Shown here in pieces: positions 8,757 to 20,335 of a DNA stretch of 64,000 nt (position 1 is the stretch's first letter; every line of letters starts with the position of its first letter). The notes below the pieces were generated by a model. That model was given only the letters and a program-made list of their open reading frames with translations. It was not told where the DNA came from and searched no databases. The position numbers and the translations under genes are program-made. This DNA comes from Stenotrophomonas indicatrix (GTDB lineage Bacteria > Pseudomonadota > Gammaproteobacteria > Xanthomonadales > Xanthomonadaceae), in NCBI GenBank assembly GCA_041545745.1, contig CP168152.1:3160001-3224000 (forward strand), given 5' to 3'.

Positions 8757-10916
8757 TCAACGCAGGTAATGCATCAGCACGCCCAGGAGGGCAATCAGGC
8801 CGATGATCATCGCGAAGGCGTAGTGATAGAGGAAACCGGATTGGGTACGGCGCAGCACGCTGGCTGCGACGTCCACAACACGTGCCGAGAGATTGACCAC
8901 GCCGTCGACGATGTTGCTGTCGATCCAGCGCGAGACCTTGCCCAGCTTGACGCTGCCACCGGCAAAGCCATCGATCCACAGCTTGTCGAAGCCGTACTTG
9001 TTTTCCAGCACGGACACCACCGGGGCGAAGGTCTTGCGCGCCTTGCCCGACAGGTCCGGCTTCCACAGGTAGAACAACGCAGCCAGCAGGAAGCCTGCCA
9101 GGGTCAGCCAGAACGGCGGCAGCATCATGCCGTGCAGCGCGAACGCCACCGGACCATGGAACTCCTCGCCCAGGAAGGCCACGGTGTTCTTGGCCGGATC
9201 GTAGAAATCGACGATGCCGGTGAAGAACGTGTTGACCTGGCCCTTGATCGCCGCATGGGCGTGGTGACCGGCCCAGTCGGTGCCATGCAGCATCGGACCG
9301 ATGCTGAAGAAACCGATGGCGATCGACGGGATGGCCAGCAGGACCAGCGGCAGCGTCACCACCCACGGCGTTTCATGCGGCTCATGCGGACCGTGGCCAT
9401 GGCCGTGGTCGTCATGCGCGTCGGCATGGTGTGCGTCGGCGGCATGGTGGTCGTCATGACCATGAGCATGATCGTCGTGTGCATCGCGGAAGCGTTCCTT
9501 GCCGTGGAAGGTCAGGAACAGCAGGCGGAAGCTGTAGAAGCTGGTCACCAGCACGCCACCCAGCACCGCCCAGTAGCCATAGGTGGCCACCCAGCTGTTC
9601 TGCATGTGGGCGTGGATCTCGGCCGCCTCGATGATGGTGTCCTTCGAGTAGAAGCCGGAGAAGAACGGCGTACCGACCAGGGCCAGGGTACCGATCCACA
9701 TGGTGATGAAGGTGATCGGCATGTACTTGCGCAGGCCGCCCATCTTGCGCATGTCCTGCTCGTGGTGCATCGCGATGATGACCGAGCCGGCACCCAGGAA
9801 CAGCAGCGCCTTGAAGAAGGCGTGGGTCATCAGGTGGAACACGGCAGCGGAGTACGCCGACACGCCCAGCGCCACGGTCATGTAACCCAGCTGGGACAGC
9901 GTGGAGTACGCGACGACGCGCTTGATGTCGTTCTGCACGATGCCGATCAGGCCGGTGAAGAACGCGGTGGTGGCACCGATGAACAGGATGAAGTTCAGCG
10001 CGGTCTGCGACAGCTCGAACAACGGCGACATGCGGGTGACCATGAAGATACCGGCGGTCACCATCGTCGCGGCGTGGATCAGCGCCGAGATCGGGGTCGG
10101 GCCTTCCATCGAATCAGGCAGCCAGACGTGCAGCGGAACCTGCGCCGACTTGCCCATGGCGCCGATGAACAGGCCGATGCAGATGACGGTGGCGATCGAC
10201 CAGATCACCGGCTCGTTCAGCAGCTGCATGCCGAACATGGTGCCGTCCCAGATCTGCAGCTGGGCGCGCGGGTCGGCGAGCATGCCGGCCTGAGAGAACA
10301 CCTGCGAGTAGTCCAGGGTACCGAACACCCACAGCACGCCCGCGATGCCCAGCAGGAAGCCGAAGTCGCCGACGCGGTTGACCAGGAACGCCTTCATGTT
10401 GGCGAAGATCGCGGTCGGGCGCTTGAACCAGAAGCCGATCAGCAGGTACGACACCAGGCCCACCGCTTCCCAGCCGAAGAACAGCTGCAGGAAGTTGTTG
10501 CTCATCACCAGGGTGAGCATCGAGAAGGTGAACAGCGAAATGTAGCTGAAGAACCGCTGGTAACCCGGATCGTCCTGCATGTAGCCGATCGTGTAGATGT
10601 GGACCAGCAGCGACACGAAGGTCACCACCACCATCATCATCGCGGTCAGCTTGTCGACCATGAAGCCGACGTGGGCCGAGTACTGGCCGACTTCGAAGAA
10701 CGTGTACAGGTTCTCGTTGAACGGCTGCGCCCCGCCCCACAGCAGTTGGTAGAGCGTGTGCATCGACAGGCCGCAGGCAACCGCGACACCGAGGATGGTG
10801 ATGGTCTGCGCGCCGAAGCGCTTGACCTGGCGACCGAACAGGCCGGCGATGATGCTGCCGAACAGCGGTGCAAGCACCACTGCGATCAACAGACTCTTGG
10901 AGAGAGTGATTTCCAT
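8757..10916 (-). CDS. nuoL: NADH-quinone oxidoreductase subunit L
   Basis: The product is 719 residues, about 100 longer than E. coli NuoL. It is the distal antiporter-like subunit of complex I, with a long lateral helix at its C-terminus that braces NuoM and NuoN. Core motifs include FFGWEAVGLVSYLLIGFW and KSAQVPLHVWLPDSMEGPTP. An extra loop rich in His, Asp and Gly occupies about residues 477-516 (9368-9486), before the last antiporter helices. Around half of this loop is histidine, which suggests metal binding; the function is unknown. It is followed by nuoM and preceded by nuoK. Confidence 0.97.
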   Translation of the reverse strand: MEITLSKSLLIAVVLAPLFGSIIAGLFGRQVKRFGAQTITILGVAVACGLSMHTLYQLLWGGAQPFNENLYTFFEVGQYSAHVGFMVDKLTAMMMVVVTFVSLLVHIYTIGYMQDDPGYQRFFSYISLFTFSMLTLVMSNNFLQLFFGWEAVGLVSYLLIGFWFKRPTAIFANMKAFLVNRVGDFGFLLGIAGVLWVFGTLDYSQVFSQAGMLADPRAQLQIWDGTMFGMQLLNEPVIWSIATVICIGLFIGAMGKSAQVPLHVWLPDSMEGPTPISALIHAATMVTAGIFMVTRMSPLFELSQTALNFILFIGATTAFFTGLIGIVQNDIKRVVAYSTLSQLGYMTVALGVSAYSAAVFHLMTHAFFKALLFLGAGSVIIAMHHEQDMRKMGGLRKYMPITFITMWIGTLALVGTPFFSGFYSKDTIIEAAEIHAHMQNSWVATYGYWAVLGGVLVTSFYSFRLLFLTFHGKERFRDAHDDHAHGHDDHHAADAHHADAHDDHGHGHGPHEPHETPWVVTLPLVLLAIPSIAIGFFSIGPMLHGTDWAGHHAHAAIKGQVNTFFTGIVDFYDPAKNTVAFLGEEFHGPVAFALHGMMLPPFWLTLAGFLLAALFYLWKPDLSGKARKTFAPVVSVLENKYGFDKLWIDGFAGGSVKLGKVSRWIDSNIVDGVVNLSARVVDVAASVLRRTQSGFLYHYAFAMIIGLIALLGVLMHYLR

Positions 10917-10923
10917 CTGTGGA

Positions 10924-11235
10924 TCAGCCCTTCAACGAATCGACTTCGCCGACATTGATCGTTCGGCGTGTACGGAACAGGGTCACCAGGATCGCCAGGC
11001 CGATGGCGGCCTCGGCAGCAGCCACGGTCAGGATGAAGAACACGAACAGCTGGCCGGCCGTGTCCCCCAGTTCCCGCGAGAACCCGACGAAATTGATGTT
11101 GACCGACAGCAGCATCAACTCGATGGACATCAGCAGGACGATGATGTTCTTGCGGTTGAGGAAGATGCCGGCGAGGCTGATGCAGAACAGCACCGCGCCC
11201 AGCGCCAGGATGTGTCCCAGAGTGATCGAGATCAT
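10924..11235 (-). CDS. nuoK: NADH-quinone oxidoreductase subunit K
   Basis: The product is 103 residues with three membrane helices, the normal size for NuoK (homologue of mitochondrial ND4L). It includes the conserved membrane glutamates in [15 protein letters not shown] and [13 protein letters not shown], which take part in proton translocation. Its ATG overlaps the nuoJ stop codon (ATGA), so translation is coupled. The stop lies 7 bases before the nuoL start. Confidence 0.97.
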   Translation of the reverse strand: MISITLGHILALGAVLFCISLAGIFLNRKNIIVLLMSIELMLLSVNINFVGFSRELGDTAGQLFVFFILTVAAAEAAIGLAILVTLFRTRRTINVGEVDSLKG

Positions 11236-11891
11236 GCCTTGGTCTCCTCGTCGCCAGCGGCCGGCTTGGTGTTGCTGTGGATCAGCGGCTGCTCGACGTC
11301 CATCTTGACCACGCGCAGACGGTCGTGTGCCTTGACCATGGTCTGCTGCGACGGATTCTGCGTCTTCAGGCCTTCACGACGGCGCAGGGTCAGCATCACT
11401 GCGGCGACCACGGCCACGGTCAGGATGACGGCGGCGAACTCGAACGGCAGCAGGTACTCGGTGAACAGGCTGCGTGCCAGCCAGGTGACGTTGGAGCTGT
11501 CGGCGGCGAGCGCGGCGGCGTTGTCGGCCGGGAACGGGTTGACCGTCCTGCCCTTCACGCCGATCAGGATCAGCATCTGCACCAGCATCGCCACGGCCAC
11601 GATCAGGCCGACCGGCAGGTAGCGCACCCAGCCCTCACGCAGTTTGTCCGGATCGATGTCGAGCATCATCACCACGAACAGGAACAACACCATCACCGCA
11701 CCCACGTAGACCAGCACCAGTGCCACGCCGAGGAACTCGGCGCCGACCAGCAGCCACACGCAGGCGATGGAGAAGAAGGTCAGCACCAGGCACAGGACGG
11801 CATGCACGGGGTTGCGCACGCTGATCACCGCAGCGGCCGAAACCGTTGCCGCGATGGCGAAGACCCAGAAAGCGATATTTACCCAATCCAT
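11232..11891 (-). CDS. nuoJ: NADH-quinone oxidoreductase subunit J
   Basis: The product is 219 residues with five membrane helices in the first 170, homologous to mitochondrial ND6. The conserved segment [20 protein letters not shown] is the bent third helix that links the quinone site to proton pumping. A hydrophilic tail of about 45 residues follows. It sits between nuoI and nuoK and overlaps nuoK by four bases. Confidence 0.96.
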   Translation of the reverse strand: MDWVNIAFWVFAIAATVSAAAVISVRNPVHAVLCLVLTFFSIACVWLLVGAEFLGVALVLVYVGAVMVLFLFVVMMLDIDPDKLREGWVRYLPVGLIVAVAMLVQMLILIGVKGRTVNPFPADNAAALAADSSNVTWLARSLFTEYLLPFEFAAVILTVAVVAAVMLTLRRREGLKTQNPSQQTMVKAHDRLRVVKMDVEQPLIHSNTKPAAGDEETKA

Positions 11892-11900
11892 CTCTCGACC

Positions 11901-12389
11901 TCAGCGGTAAGCGGCATCGGCGGCACGACGCTCGGCGATCTCGGATTCGAGACGGTCGCCCAGGGCCAGCAGCTGCGGCTTGGTAACGATGTTTTCGCCA
12001 CGATTCTCGAAGTGATACTCGAGGATGTGGGTCTCGACGATCGAGTCCACCGGGCAGCTTTCCTCACAGAAGCCGCAGAAGATGCACTTGAACAGATCGA
12101 TGTCGTAGCGCGTGGTACGGCGGGTGCCGTCCTCACGCTTGGCCGAATCGATGGTGATGGCCAATGCCGGGCACACCGCTTCGCACAGCTTGCAGGCGAT
12201 GCAGCGCTCTTCACCGTTGGGATAACGGCGCAGGGCGTGCAGGCCACGGAAGCGCGGCGACTGCGGGAACTTCTCCATCGGGTACATCATCGTGTACTTC
12301 GGCTTGAAGCTGTACTTCAGCGTCAGCCAGAGACCGGCCAGCAGTTCGAGCAGCAGCAGGCTCTTGAAGTAATGGGTAATCCTGTTCAT
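11901..12389 (-). CDS. nuoI: NADH-quinone oxidoreductase subunit I
   Basis: The product is 162 residues and carries two 4Fe-4S ferredoxin motifs, [12 protein letters not shown] and [12 protein letters not shown], which hold clusters N6a and N6b of complex I. It passes electrons from NuoG towards NuoB near the membrane. A short N-terminal amphipathic helix ([13 protein letters not shown]) probably anchors it to NuoH. I chose the ATG at 12389; a GTG directly before it (12392) is an alternative. It lies between nuoH and nuoJ. Confidence 0.97.
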   Translation of the reverse strand: MNRITHYFKSLLLLELLAGLWLTLKYSFKPKYTMMYPMEKFPQSPRFRGLHALRRYPNGEERCIACKLCEAVCPALAITIDSAKREDGTRRTTRYDIDLFKCIFCGFCEESCPVDSIVETHILEYHFENRGENIVTKPQLLALGDRLESEIAERRAADAAYR

Positions 12390-12392
12390 CAC

Positions 12393-13487
12393 TTAGACGC
12401 CCTTTTGAATCACGCCGAAGAACACCATGACGGCGGTAACCGCGATCCAGAAAATGGTCAGCGGGATGAAGACCTTCCAGCCCAGGCGCATGATCTGGTC
12501 ATAGCGGAAGCGCGGGAAGCTTGCACGGAACCAGATGTAGGCACTGGCGAAGAAGAAGACCTTGACGAACAGCCACGGCCAGCCGCCCTTCCAGATCCAG
12601 TCGATGAACGGCGAGATCTCGCCCGGGTTGACCCAGCCCTGAATCGGGCTCAGCCAGCCGCCGAGGAAGAAGATCGAGATCAGGAAGCTGATCAGGATCA
12701 TGTTCGCGTATTCGGCCAGGAAGAACAGGGCGAACGCACCGCCAGAGTACTCGACCATGTGGCCAGCGACGATTTCCGACTCGCCTTCCACCACGTCGAA
12801 CGGCGCGCGGTTGGTTTCGGCAACGCCGGACACCCAGTACACGATGAACAACGGGAACAGCGGGATCAGGAACCAGTCGAAGAAGCCGGAGCTGCCGGCC
12901 TGGGCCGCCACGATGTTGCTGAGGTTGAGGCTGCCCGAAGCGATCATCACGCCGACCAGGGCAAAGCCCATCGCGATTTCGTAGCTGATCATCTGTGCCG
13001 AGGCGCGCATGGCGCCAAGGAACGCGTACTTCGAGTTGGAGGCCCAACCAGCCAGGATCACGCCGTAGATGCCCAACGAGGTCATCGCCAGCAGGTACAG
13101 CAGACCGGCGTTGGCGTTGGACAGCACAACCTGGTTGTCGAACGGCACCACCGACCAGGCCGCAAAGGCCGGGGCCAGGGTGATCAGCGGCGCCAGCAGG
13201 AAGATCGCCTTGTTGGCGCTGCTGGGCTGCAGGACTTCCTTGAACAGCAGCTTGAAGACGTCGGCGAAGGCCTGGAAGATGCCCATGCCCACATACATCG
13301 GGCCGTGGCGGACGTGCATCCAGCCGATCAGCTTGCGTTCCCAGACCACGTAGAAGGCCACCGAGACGATCACCGGAACGGTGATCACCAGGATCTTCAG
13401 GATGATCCAGATCAGCGCGCCGATGTCACCGAGGCCAAGCAGCCACTGGTGCAGCGGATCGACCGCGTTAATCAGCAATTCGTTCAT
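12393..13487 (-). CDS. nuoH: NADH-quinone oxidoreductase subunit H
   Basis: The product is 364 residues with about eight membrane helices. NuoH forms the heel of complex I and lines the quinone-binding chamber with NuoB and NuoD. The family signatures [19 protein letters not shown] and [17 protein letters not shown] are present. Its ATG overlaps the nuoG stop (ATGA), and its stop is directly followed by the nuoI start region. Confidence 0.97.
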   Translation of the reverse strand: MNELLINAVDPLHQWLLGLGDIGALIWIILKILVITVPVIVSVAFYVVWERKLIGWMHVRHGPMYVGMGIFQAFADVFKLLFKEVLQPSSANKAIFLLAPLITLAPAFAAWSVVPFDNQVVLSNANAGLLYLLAMTSLGIYGVILAGWASNSKYAFLGAMRASAQMISYEIAMGFALVGVMIASGSLNLSNIVAAQAGSSGFFDWFLIPLFPLFIVYWVSGVAETNRAPFDVVEGESEIVAGHMVEYSGGAFALFFLAEYANMILISFLISIFFLGGWLSPIQGWVNPGEISPFIDWIWKGGWPWLFVKVFFFASAYIWFRASFPRFRYDQIMRLGWKVFIPLTIFWIAVTAVMVFFGVIQKGV

Positions 13488-15730
13488 GCAGCCACCACCG
13501 AAACACGTGCGGCACCCAGCGGCGCGGTTGCGCCGTGGCCCGATTCGATCCAGACCGAACCCGCAGCGACGCGGGCATCGACCACCACCGGCAGGGTGGC
13601 CTTGCCGGCATCGGTGCCGACCTTGGCCATCTGCCCTTCCTGCAGCTGCAGGCGGGCGGCATCGTCAGCGTTGAGCACGATGCGCGGGGCGTTGTTGAGC
13701 GGATGCGACTGCAGCGCCGGGGCGCGACGGACCACCGCATCGGTGCGGTAGATCGCAGCGGTCGAGGCCACTTCCATGCCCTCGCCCGCCAGCACCGGCT
13801 GTGCCGACGCGGACACCTGCACGGTCACCGGTACCAGGCTGGCGCGCAGGCCGGCCAGATCGATGAACTCGAAGCCGGCCACGGCCAGCTCACCGCCGAG
13901 CGCACGCAGCACGCGCCAGCCTTCACGCGCCTCGCCCGGCAGCTTGCCGCCGGCACGAGCCGACTGCTCGCGACCATCGAGGTTGGTCAGGGTGGCATCG
14001 ATTTCCGGCAGCGCACCGATCGGCAGGATCACGTCGGCAACGTCGCGGGTCGAGGCGCAGGCGAACTGGCTGAAGGCCACCACCTGCGCGCCGAGCAGCG
14101 CCTTGCGCGCGGCCGGAGCGTCGGCGAAGTCCAGGCCCGGTTCCAGGCCGTAGACCACGTAGGCCCTGCGCGGATCGGCCAGCATCGCGGCGACATCCTT
14201 GCCGGCCGGCAGCACGCCGGCGCGGGTCAGGCCGATCGCGTTGGCACCCTGCGGGATACGGCACAGCTTGGCACCGGTGGCGGCGGCGAAATCACGCGCA
14301 GCGGCGCGGATCGCGGCAGCCTGCGGATGGTTCTCGGCGATGCCACCGACGATCAGCACGGTGTTGGTACCGCCCTGCACCGCCGAACGCAGCTCGGTGT
14401 TGGCCAGCGCATCGGCGAACTTCGACGGCGCCACGATCTGCTTGCCGGCAACGCTGAACGCGAAGTCGAAGTCGACCGGGTTGACGACGTGGATCTTCGC
14501 GCCGTTGGTCGTCTGCGCCTTGCGCAGCCGGGCGTGCAGCAGCGGCAGTTCGTGGCGGATGTTGCTGCCCAGAACGACGATGCGGTCGGCGCCTTCGATC
14601 TCGGCCAGCGGCAGGCCGAACACTTCGGCGGTGGCGGCGTCGGAGAAGTCGCGGTTGTTGATGCGGTGGTCGATGTTGGCCGAACCCAGGCCCGTGGCCA
14701 GACGGGCCAGCAGTGCACCCTCTTCGTTCGACGTCGACGGGTGCACCAGCACGCCCAGGTTGTCGCCCTGGTTGGCCTTGAGGATCTCGGCGGCCGCGGC
14801 CAGGCCTTCAGCCCAGCTCACTTCCTTCCACTCACCATTGACCTTGCGCAGCGGCTTGACCGCACGGTCTTCGCTGTACAGGCCCTGGTGCGAATAACGG
14901 TCACGATCGGACAGCCAGCACTCGTTGACCGACTCGTTGTCGCGCGGCACGGTACGCAGCACTTCGCCGCGACGCACGTGCAGGAACAGGTTCGAGCCCA
15001 TCGCGTCGTGGTAGCCCAGCGATTCGCGCGCGGTCAGTTCCCACGGACGGGCGCGGAACTGGAACACCTTGTTGGTCAGCGCGCCGACCGGGCACACGTC
15101 GACCACATTGCCCGAAAGCTCGGTGGTCAGCGGCTTGCCGTCGTAGGTGCCGATCTGCAGGTTTTCGCCGCGGTACATGCCACCCAGTTCGTAGGTACCG
15201 GCGACGTCGGCGGTGAAGCGGACGCAGCGGGTGCACTGGATGCAGCGGGTCATCTCGGTGGCGACCAGCGGCCCCATGTCCTCGTCGGCCACCACGCGCT
15301 TGCGCTCGTTGAAGCGGCTGACCGAACGGCCGTAACCCAGCGACACGTCCTGCAGTTCGCACTCGCCGCCCTGATCGCAGATCGGGCAATCCAGCGGGTG
15401 GTTGATCAGCAGGAACTCCATCACCGAGCGCTGGAACTTCAGCGCCTTTTCACTGCGGGTGGCGACCTTCATGCCATCCATCACCGGCGTGGCACAGGCC
15501 GGCGCCGGCTTCGGCGACTTTTCCACGTCGACCAGGCACATGCGGCAGTTGGCAGCGATCGGCAGCTTCTCGTGGTAGCAGAAGCGCGGAATCGAAATAC
15601 CCGCCTTGTCGGCGGCCTGGATGATCATCGAACCCTTGGGCACGACCAGCGACCGGCCATCGATCTCGATGGTGACGTGGTCCGGTGGCACGCTGGGGAT
15701 CACTCCAGGATTATTGGGTTGCGCGCTCAT
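13484..15730 (-). CDS. nuoG: NADH-quinone oxidoreductase subunit G
   Basis: The product is 748 residues. NuoG is the largest peripheral subunit of complex I and carries iron-sulfur clusters N1b, N4 and N5. The N-terminal 2Fe-2S domain ([19 protein letters not shown], about residues 50-70) is followed by the His/Cys cluster region [18 protein letters not shown], a [10 protein letters not shown] ferredoxin motif, and a molybdopterin oxidoreductase-like domain without obvious cofactor use. It is coupled by ATGA overlaps to nuoF upstream and nuoH downstream. Confidence 0.97.
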   Translation of the reverse strand: MSAQPNNPGVIPSVPPDHVTIEIDGRSLVVPKGSMIIQAADKAGISIPRFCYHEKLPIAANCRMCLVDVEKSPKPAPACATPVMDGMKVATRSEKALKFQRSVMEFLLINHPLDCPICDQGGECELQDVSLGYGRSVSRFNERKRVVADEDMGPLVATEMTRCIQCTRCVRFTADVAGTYELGGMYRGENLQIGTYDGKPLTTELSGNVVDVCPVGALTNKVFQFRARPWELTARESLGYHDAMGSNLFLHVRRGEVLRTVPRDNESVNECWLSDRDRYSHQGLYSEDRAVKPLRKVNGEWKEVSWAEGLAAAAEILKANQGDNLGVLVHPSTSNEEGALLARLATGLGSANIDHRINNRDFSDAATAEVFGLPLAEIEGADRIVVLGSNIRHELPLLHARLRKAQTTNGAKIHVVNPVDFDFAFSVAGKQIVAPSKFADALANTELRSAVQGGTNTVLIVGGIAENHPQAAAIRAAARDFAAATGAKLCRIPQGANAIGLTRAGVLPAGKDVAAMLADPRRAYVVYGLEPGLDFADAPAARKALLGAQVVAFSQFACASTRDVADVILPIGALPEIDATLTNLDGREQSARAGGKLPGEAREGWRVLRALGGELAVAGFEFIDLAGLRASLVPVTVQVSASAQPVLAGEGMEVASTAAIYRTDAVVRRAPALQSHPLNNAPRIVLNADDAARLQLQEGQMAKVGTDAGKATLPVVVDARVAAGSVWIESGHGATAPLGAARVSVVAA

Positions 15731-17067
15731 GCAGCGGCTGCCTCCACCTTCTTGCCGTCAACCATCGAATGACCGTTGACGATGTAGTACTCGAATTCGT
15801 CCCAGAACTGGCGCAGGAAGCCCTGGATGGGCCACGCCGCCGCTTCGCCGAACGCACAGATGGTGTGACCTTCGATCTGACCGGCCACGGTCTTCAACTG
15901 GTGCAGGTCTTCCATCGTGGCCTTGCCGGCAACGATGCGCTCCAGCACGCGGTGCATCCAGCCGGTACCTTCGCGGCACGGGGTGCACTGACCACAGGAT
16001 TCCTTGTGGAAGAACTGGCTGATGCGGCAAGCGAACTTGACGCAGCAGACGCTGTCATCCAGCACCACGACCGCGCCGGAACCCAGGCCGGAGCCCAGCG
16101 CACGGATGGTGTCGTAGTCCATCGGCAGGCCCTTCAGCTCGGCCGCGGTCAGCACCGGCATGGACACGCCGCCCGGGATCGCGCCCTTGAGCTTGCGGCC
16201 CGGCTTGAGGCCGCCAGCCATTTCCAGCAGGTCGTCGAAGGTGGTACCGAGCGGCACTTCGAAATTGCCGCCCTTCTGCACGCAGCCGGACACCGAGAAG
16301 CACTTCGGGCCGCCATTGGCGGTCAGGCTCAGGCCCTTGAACCACTCGGGACCATTGCGGATGATCGCCGGCACCGAACCATAGGTTTCGGTGTTGTTGA
16401 TCGTCGACGGCTTGCCGTACAGGCCGAAGTTGGCCGGGAACGGCGGCTTGTAGCGCGGCTGGCCCTTCTTGCCTTCCAGCGATTCCATCAGCGCGGTTTC
16501 TTCGCCGCAGATGTAGGCGCCGGCGCCGAGAGCGCCGTAGATATCGATATCCACGCCGGTGCCCATCACGTTCTTGCCCAGCCAGCCGTTTGCATAGGCA
16601 TCGGCCAGGGCCTGTTCGAAGTGCTCGAACGGCTCATGATGGAACTCACCGCGCAGGTAGTTGTAACCCACGGTCGAACCGGTGGCGTAGCAGGCGATCG
16701 CCATGCCTTCGATCACCGAATGCGGGTTGTAACGCAGGATGTCGCGATCCTTGCAGGTGCCCGGCTCGGATTCATCCGAGTTGCAGAGGATGTACTTCTG
16801 CACGTTGCCCTTGGGCATGAAGGACCACTTCAGGCCGGTCGGGAAACCGGCGCCGCCGCGGCCGCGCAGGCCCGAGGCCTTGACCATCTCGATGACCTGC
16901 TCCGGCGGGATCTTCTCTTCGAGGATCTTGCGCAGGGCGGCATAGCCACCGGTCTTCAGATAGCTTTCGTACGACCACGGGGTGTCGTAATGCAGGGTGG
17001 TGTAGACCACCTGGTGCGGCAGCGGCGCGGGGCCGACCGGACCCTTGGATTCGTGGTGATGTGCCAT
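15727..17067 (-). CDS. nuoF: NADH-quinone oxidoreductase subunit F
   Basis: The product is 446 residues. NuoF holds the NADH site, FMN and cluster N3, where electrons enter complex I. The glycine-rich NADH/FMN segment [15 protein letters not shown] lies at about residues 68-82, and the cluster motif [12 protein letters not shown] lies near residue 360. The gene starts 4 bases after the nuoE stop and overlaps nuoG by four bases. Confidence 0.98.
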   Translation of the reverse strand: MAHHHESKGPVGPAPLPHQVVYTTLHYDTPWSYESYLKTGGYAALRKILEEKIPPEQVIEMVKASGLRGRGGAGFPTGLKWSFMPKGNVQKYILCNSDESEPGTCKDRDILRYNPHSVIEGMAIACYATGSTVGYNYLRGEFHHEPFEHFEQALADAYANGWLGKNVMGTGVDIDIYGALGAGAYICGEETALMESLEGKKGQPRYKPPFPANFGLYGKPSTINNTETYGSVPAIIRNGPEWFKGLSLTANGGPKCFSVSGCVQKGGNFEVPLGTTFDDLLEMAGGLKPGRKLKGAIPGGVSMPVLTAAELKGLPMDYDTIRALGSGLGSGAVVVLDDSVCCVKFACRISQFFHKESCGQCTPCREGTGWMHRVLERIVAGKATMEDLHQLKTVAGQIEGHTICAFGEAAAWPIQGFLRQFWDEFEYYIVNGHSMVDGKKVEAAAA

Positions 17068-17071
17068 GCCC

Positions 17072-17599
17072 TTACTCCAGCCCGTCCAGAAGCTCGTCGA
17101 CCTTTTCCAGGGTCAGACGCTCATGGTAGTGACCATTGATGACCATCATCGGTGCACCCGCGCAGCCGGCCAGGCACTCTTCCTCGCGCTTGAGGTAGAC
17201 GCGGCCGTCAGCGGTCGACTGACCGTTCTTGATGCCCAGCTTCTTCTCGCAATGGCGCACGATGTCTTCGGCGCCATTGAGCCAGCAGCTGATGTTCGTG
17301 CAGATGGCCACGTTGTTGCGGCCCACCTTCTCGGTCTCGAACATCGAGTAGAAGCTGGCAACCTCGTAGGCCCACACCGGCGGCAGGTCCAGGTACTTGG
17401 CCACGCCGGCGATCAGCTCGTCGGTCAGCCAGCCCTGGTTCTGCTCCTGGGCAGCATGCAGACCCTGCAGCACGGCAGAGCGCTTGCGGTCCGGCGGGAA
17501 CTTGGACAGCCAGTGATCGATGTGAGCGCGGGTTTTGTCGCTCAACACCACCATCGGGTCGACGTCGCGCGCCGCCTCGAAATTACCTGTCGCCTTCAT
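17072..17599 (-). CDS. nuoE: NADH-quinone oxidoreductase subunit E
   Basis: The product is 175 residues of the thioredoxin-like 2Fe-2S ferredoxin family and holds cluster N1a of complex I. Cluster ligands are visible in CTNISCWL and in [13 protein letters not shown]. It forms the NADH dehydrogenase module with NuoF and NuoG. It is separated from nuoD by 97 bases, the widest gap in the operon, which holds a small GCCGGC hairpin. Confidence 0.97.
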   Translation of the reverse strand: MKATGNFEAARDVDPMVVLSDKTRAHIDHWLSKFPPDRKRSAVLQGLHAAQEQNQGWLTDELIAGVAKYLDLPPVWAYEVASFYSMFETEKVGRNNVAICTNISCWLNGAEDIVRHCEKKLGIKNGQSTADGRVYLKREEECLAGCAGAPMMVINGHYHERLTLEKVDELLDGLE

Positions 17600-17647
17600 C
17601 GGCCGACCTCAGCGAAATGCATAACGTGAAATTGCAGAAACTGCGGC

Positions 17648-17663
17648 GCCGGCTTGCGCCGGC
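17648..17663 (-). repeat. Short GC hairpin in the nuoD-nuoE gap
   Basis: GCCGGC-TTGC-GCCGGC sits in the 97-base space between nuoD and nuoE. It resembles half of the GTAG-type REP palindromes found elsewhere in the window. It could stabilise or separate segments of the nuo transcript; this is inference only. Confidence 0.4.
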
Positions 17664-17696
17664 TGCCTGCAGCGGGCGTTGGCGTGGCGGACGGCA

Positions 17697-19004
17697 TTAC
17701 CGGTCAACCTCGCCGAACACCAGATCGTAGGTACCGATCATCGCCACCACGTCGGCCAGCATGTGGCCGCGCACGATCGAATCGATCGAGGACAGGTGGG
17801 CGAAGCCCGGCGCACGGAGGTGTACGCGGAACGGCTTGTTGGCGCCGTCGGAAACCAGGTAGCAGCCGAATTCGCCCTTGGGCGCTTCAACCGCGGCGTA
17901 GGTCTCGCCGGCCGGCACGCAATAGCCTTCACTGAACAGCTTGAAGTGATGGATCAGCGCTTCCATGTCGTCCTTCATGTCCTCGCGGCTTGGCGGCGCG
18001 ACCTTGAAGTTCTTGACCATGACCGGGCCGGGGTTGGCCTTCAGCCACGCCACGCATTGCTTGATGATGCGGTTGGACTCGCGCATTTCGGCCACGCGGC
18101 ACAGGTAGCGATCGTAGCAATCGCCTTCCTTGCCCAGCGGGATATCGAAATCGACGGCATCGTACTTGGCGTACGGACGCTTCTTGCGCAGATCCCATGC
18201 GACGCCAGAACCACGCAGCATCACGCCGGTCATGCCCCACTGGTGGGCCTGCTCCGGCGTGACCACGCCGATGCCAACGGTACGCTGCTTCCAGATACGG
18301 TTGTCGGTCAGCAGGGTCTCGTATTCGTCGACACGGCCCGGGAATTCATTGGTGAAGTTTTCCAGGAAGTCCAGCAGCGAACCTTCGCGCGAGGCGTTGA
18401 GGTTCTTCAGGGCCTTGCCCTTGTGCCAGCGCGATTCCTTGTACTTCGGCATGTGGTCCGGCAGATCGCGGTAAACGCCGCCCGGACGGTAGTACGCCGC
18501 GTGCATGCGCGCGCCGGAGACCGCTTCGTAGCAGTCCATCAGCTCTTCGCGCTCGCGGAAGGCGTACAGCATCACTGCCATCGCACCCAGGTCGAGTGCG
18601 TTGGAACCCAGCCACATCAGGTGGTTCAGGATGCGGGTGATCTCGTCGAACATCGTGCGGATGTACTGCGCGCGCTCCGGCGCTTCGATGCCCATCAGGG
18701 TCTCGATCGAGCGCACGTAGGCGTGCTCGTTGCACATCATCGACACGTAATCCAGGCGATCCATATAGCCGATCGACTGGTTGAAGGGCTTGGACTCGGC
18801 CAGCTTCTCGGTGCCCCGATGCAGCAGACCCACGTGCGGGTCGGCACGCATGATGGTCTCGCCGTCCATCTCCAGGATCAGGCGCAGCACACCATGCGCG
18901 GCCGGATGCTGCGGGCCGAAGTTCATGGTGTAGTTGCGGATTTCCTGCCGGCTTTCGGCAGCATTGCTGGCGAGTGCTTCGCCGGCCTGGTGTACGTGAC
19001 TCAC
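17697..19004 (-). CDS. nuoD: NADH-quinone oxidoreductase subunit D
   Basis: The product is 435 residues, the 49-kDa subunit. With NuoB and NuoH it forms the quinone site of complex I. Typical segments are [44 protein letters not shown] sequence and [11 protein letters not shown]. The start is a GTG at 19004, overlapping the nuoC stop (GTGA). Here nuoC and nuoD are separate genes, unlike the fused nuoCD of E. coli. Confidence 0.97.
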   Translation of the reverse strand: MSHVHQAGEALASNAAESRQEIRNYTMNFGPQHPAAHGVLRLILEMDGETIMRADPHVGLLHRGTEKLAESKPFNQSIGYMDRLDYVSMMCNEHAYVRSIETLMGIEAPERAQYIRTMFDEITRILNHLMWLGSNALDLGAMAVMLYAFREREELMDCYEAVSGARMHAAYYRPGGVYRDLPDHMPKYKESRWHKGKALKNLNASREGSLLDFLENFTNEFPGRVDEYETLLTDNRIWKQRTVGIGVVTPEQAHQWGMTGVMLRGSGVAWDLRKKRPYAKYDAVDFDIPLGKEGDCYDRYLCRVAEMRESNRIIKQCVAWLKANPGPVMVKNFKVAPPSREDMKDDMEALIHHFKLFSEGYCVPAGETYAAVEAPKGEFGCYLVSDGANKPFRVHLRAPGFAHLSSIDSIVRGHMLADVVAMIGTYDLVFGEVDR

Positions 19005-19747
19005 TTCACTGCCTCCTGCGAACGCTCGCCGGCAGCGGTCTGCAGGCGGGCGTCGTCGCGGATCACGCGCGGCACGCCGACACGCGGCTCCACCGAGGTG
19101 ACCGGTTCGTAGATGACGCGCTTCTTTTCTTCGTCGTAGCGGACTTCGACGTTGCCGATCAGCGGGAAGTCCTTGCGGAACGGATGGCCGACGAAACCGT
19201 AGTCGGTCAGGATCCGGCGCAGGTCCGGGTGACCCTCGAAGATCACGCCATACAGGTCGAACGCTTCGCGCTCGAACCAGTTCAGGCCCGGCCAGATGCT
19301 GGTCAGCGAGGACACCACCGGCAGCGCTTCGTCAGGCGCGAAGCAGCGCAGGTGCAACATCAGATTGTGCCGGTACGAACGCAGCTGTGCGACCACGGCA
19401 AAGCGCTGGGTCGGCATGTGCTGCGGGCGGGCGCCGTCGGCGCTCTCTTCGCTGGGGAATTCGCCCCAGGCAAATCGGCCCTGGGCCTTGCCTTCGACAC
19501 CGCGGCTGAAGCCCTGCGAGGACACGTCGGCGGTGTCCCACTCATCGGAGCCATAACCGAGGTAATCGACGCCGCAGAGGTCCACGGCCTGTTCGAAACC
19601 AAACTCGTCACGCAGCGCGAGAGCGGTGGCGTGCCACTCAGCGGCAGGCACTTCCAGCGTCACTTCGCCGCGGGGTTCGACCACGATGACCTTCGCACCT
19701 GCGAAACGTGCGGAGAGTCGGTCGATGAAGGATGCTTGCTCTGCCAT
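19001..19747 (-). CDS. nuoC: NADH-quinone oxidoreductase subunit C
   Basis: The product is 248 residues, the 30-kDa subunit that scaffolds the hydrophilic arm. The family signature [20 protein letters not shown] is present near residue 165, followed by [17 protein letters not shown]. The protein is slightly long because of a Ser/Gly/Arg-rich insert around residues 70-110. It overlaps nuoD by four bases and follows nuoB by 33 bases. Confidence 0.97.
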   Translation of the reverse strand: MAEQASFIDRLSARFAGAKVIVVEPRGEVTLEVPAAEWHATALALRDEFGFEQAVDLCGVDYLGYGSDEWDTADVSSQGFSRGVEGKAQGRFAWGEFPSEESADGARPQHMPTQRFAVVAQLRSYRHNLMLHLRCFAPDEALPVVSSLTSIWPGLNWFEREAFDLYGVIFEGHPDLRRILTDYGFVGHPFRKDFPLIGNVEVRYDEEKKRVIYEPVTSVEPRVGVPRVIRDDARLQTAAGERSQEAVK

Positions 19748-19780
19748 GGGGGCTTGGCGCGCTCTTGTCAGGTGAAGGGG

Positions 19781-20335
19781 TCAGCGGGCGATGGTCTGTG
19801 TACGCCAGATCTTCTTCTGCAGCTGCAGGATCCCGTACACCAGCGCCTCGGCGGTCGGCGGGCAGCCCGGGACATAGATGTCCACCGGCACCACGCGATC
19901 ACAGCCGCGCACCACAGAATAGGAATAGTGGTAGTAACCACCGCCGTTGGCGCAGCTGCCCATGGAGATCACCCACTTGGGGTCGGGCATCTGGTCATAG
20001 ACCTTGCGCAGCGCCGGGGCCATCTTGTTGACCAGGGTGCCGGCGACGATCATCACGTCGGACTGACGCGGCGACGGGCGGAACACCACACCGTAACGGT
20101 CAAGATCCAGGCGCGCCGCACCTGCGTGCATCATTTCGACCGCACAGCAGGCCAGACCGAAGGTCATGGGCCACATCGAGCCGGTGCGCGCCCAGTTCAG
20201 CAAGGCATCGACGCTGGTGGTGACAAAGCCCTTTTCCAACAGGGGGTTGTCGCCTTCCGGCCGCAGGATGTCATCAACCCGCCCTTCCGGGACAGGATTG
20301 GTCATCAGGCCATCGAGAGTCTGAATCACTCCCAT
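19781..20335 (-). CDS. nuoB: NADH-quinone oxidoreductase subunit B
   Basis: The product is 184 residues and carries the N2 4Fe-4S cluster, the last electron carrier before quinone. Ligands are the tandem cysteines in [11 protein letters not shown] and further cysteines in [15 protein letters not shown] and [14 protein letters not shown]. The start is the ATG at 20335 ([14 protein letters not shown]); longer readings are not NuoB-like. It overlaps the end of nuoA by ten bases. Confidence 0.98.
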   Translation of the reverse strand: MGVIQTLDGLMTNPVPEGRVDDILRPEGDNPLLEKGFVTTSVDALLNWARTGSMWPMTFGLACCAVEMMHAGAARLDLDRYGVVFRPSPRQSDVMIVAGTLVNKMAPALRKVYDQMPDPKWVISMGSCANGGGYYHYSYSVVRGCDRVVPVDIYVPGCPPTAEALVYGILQLQKKIWRTQTIAR

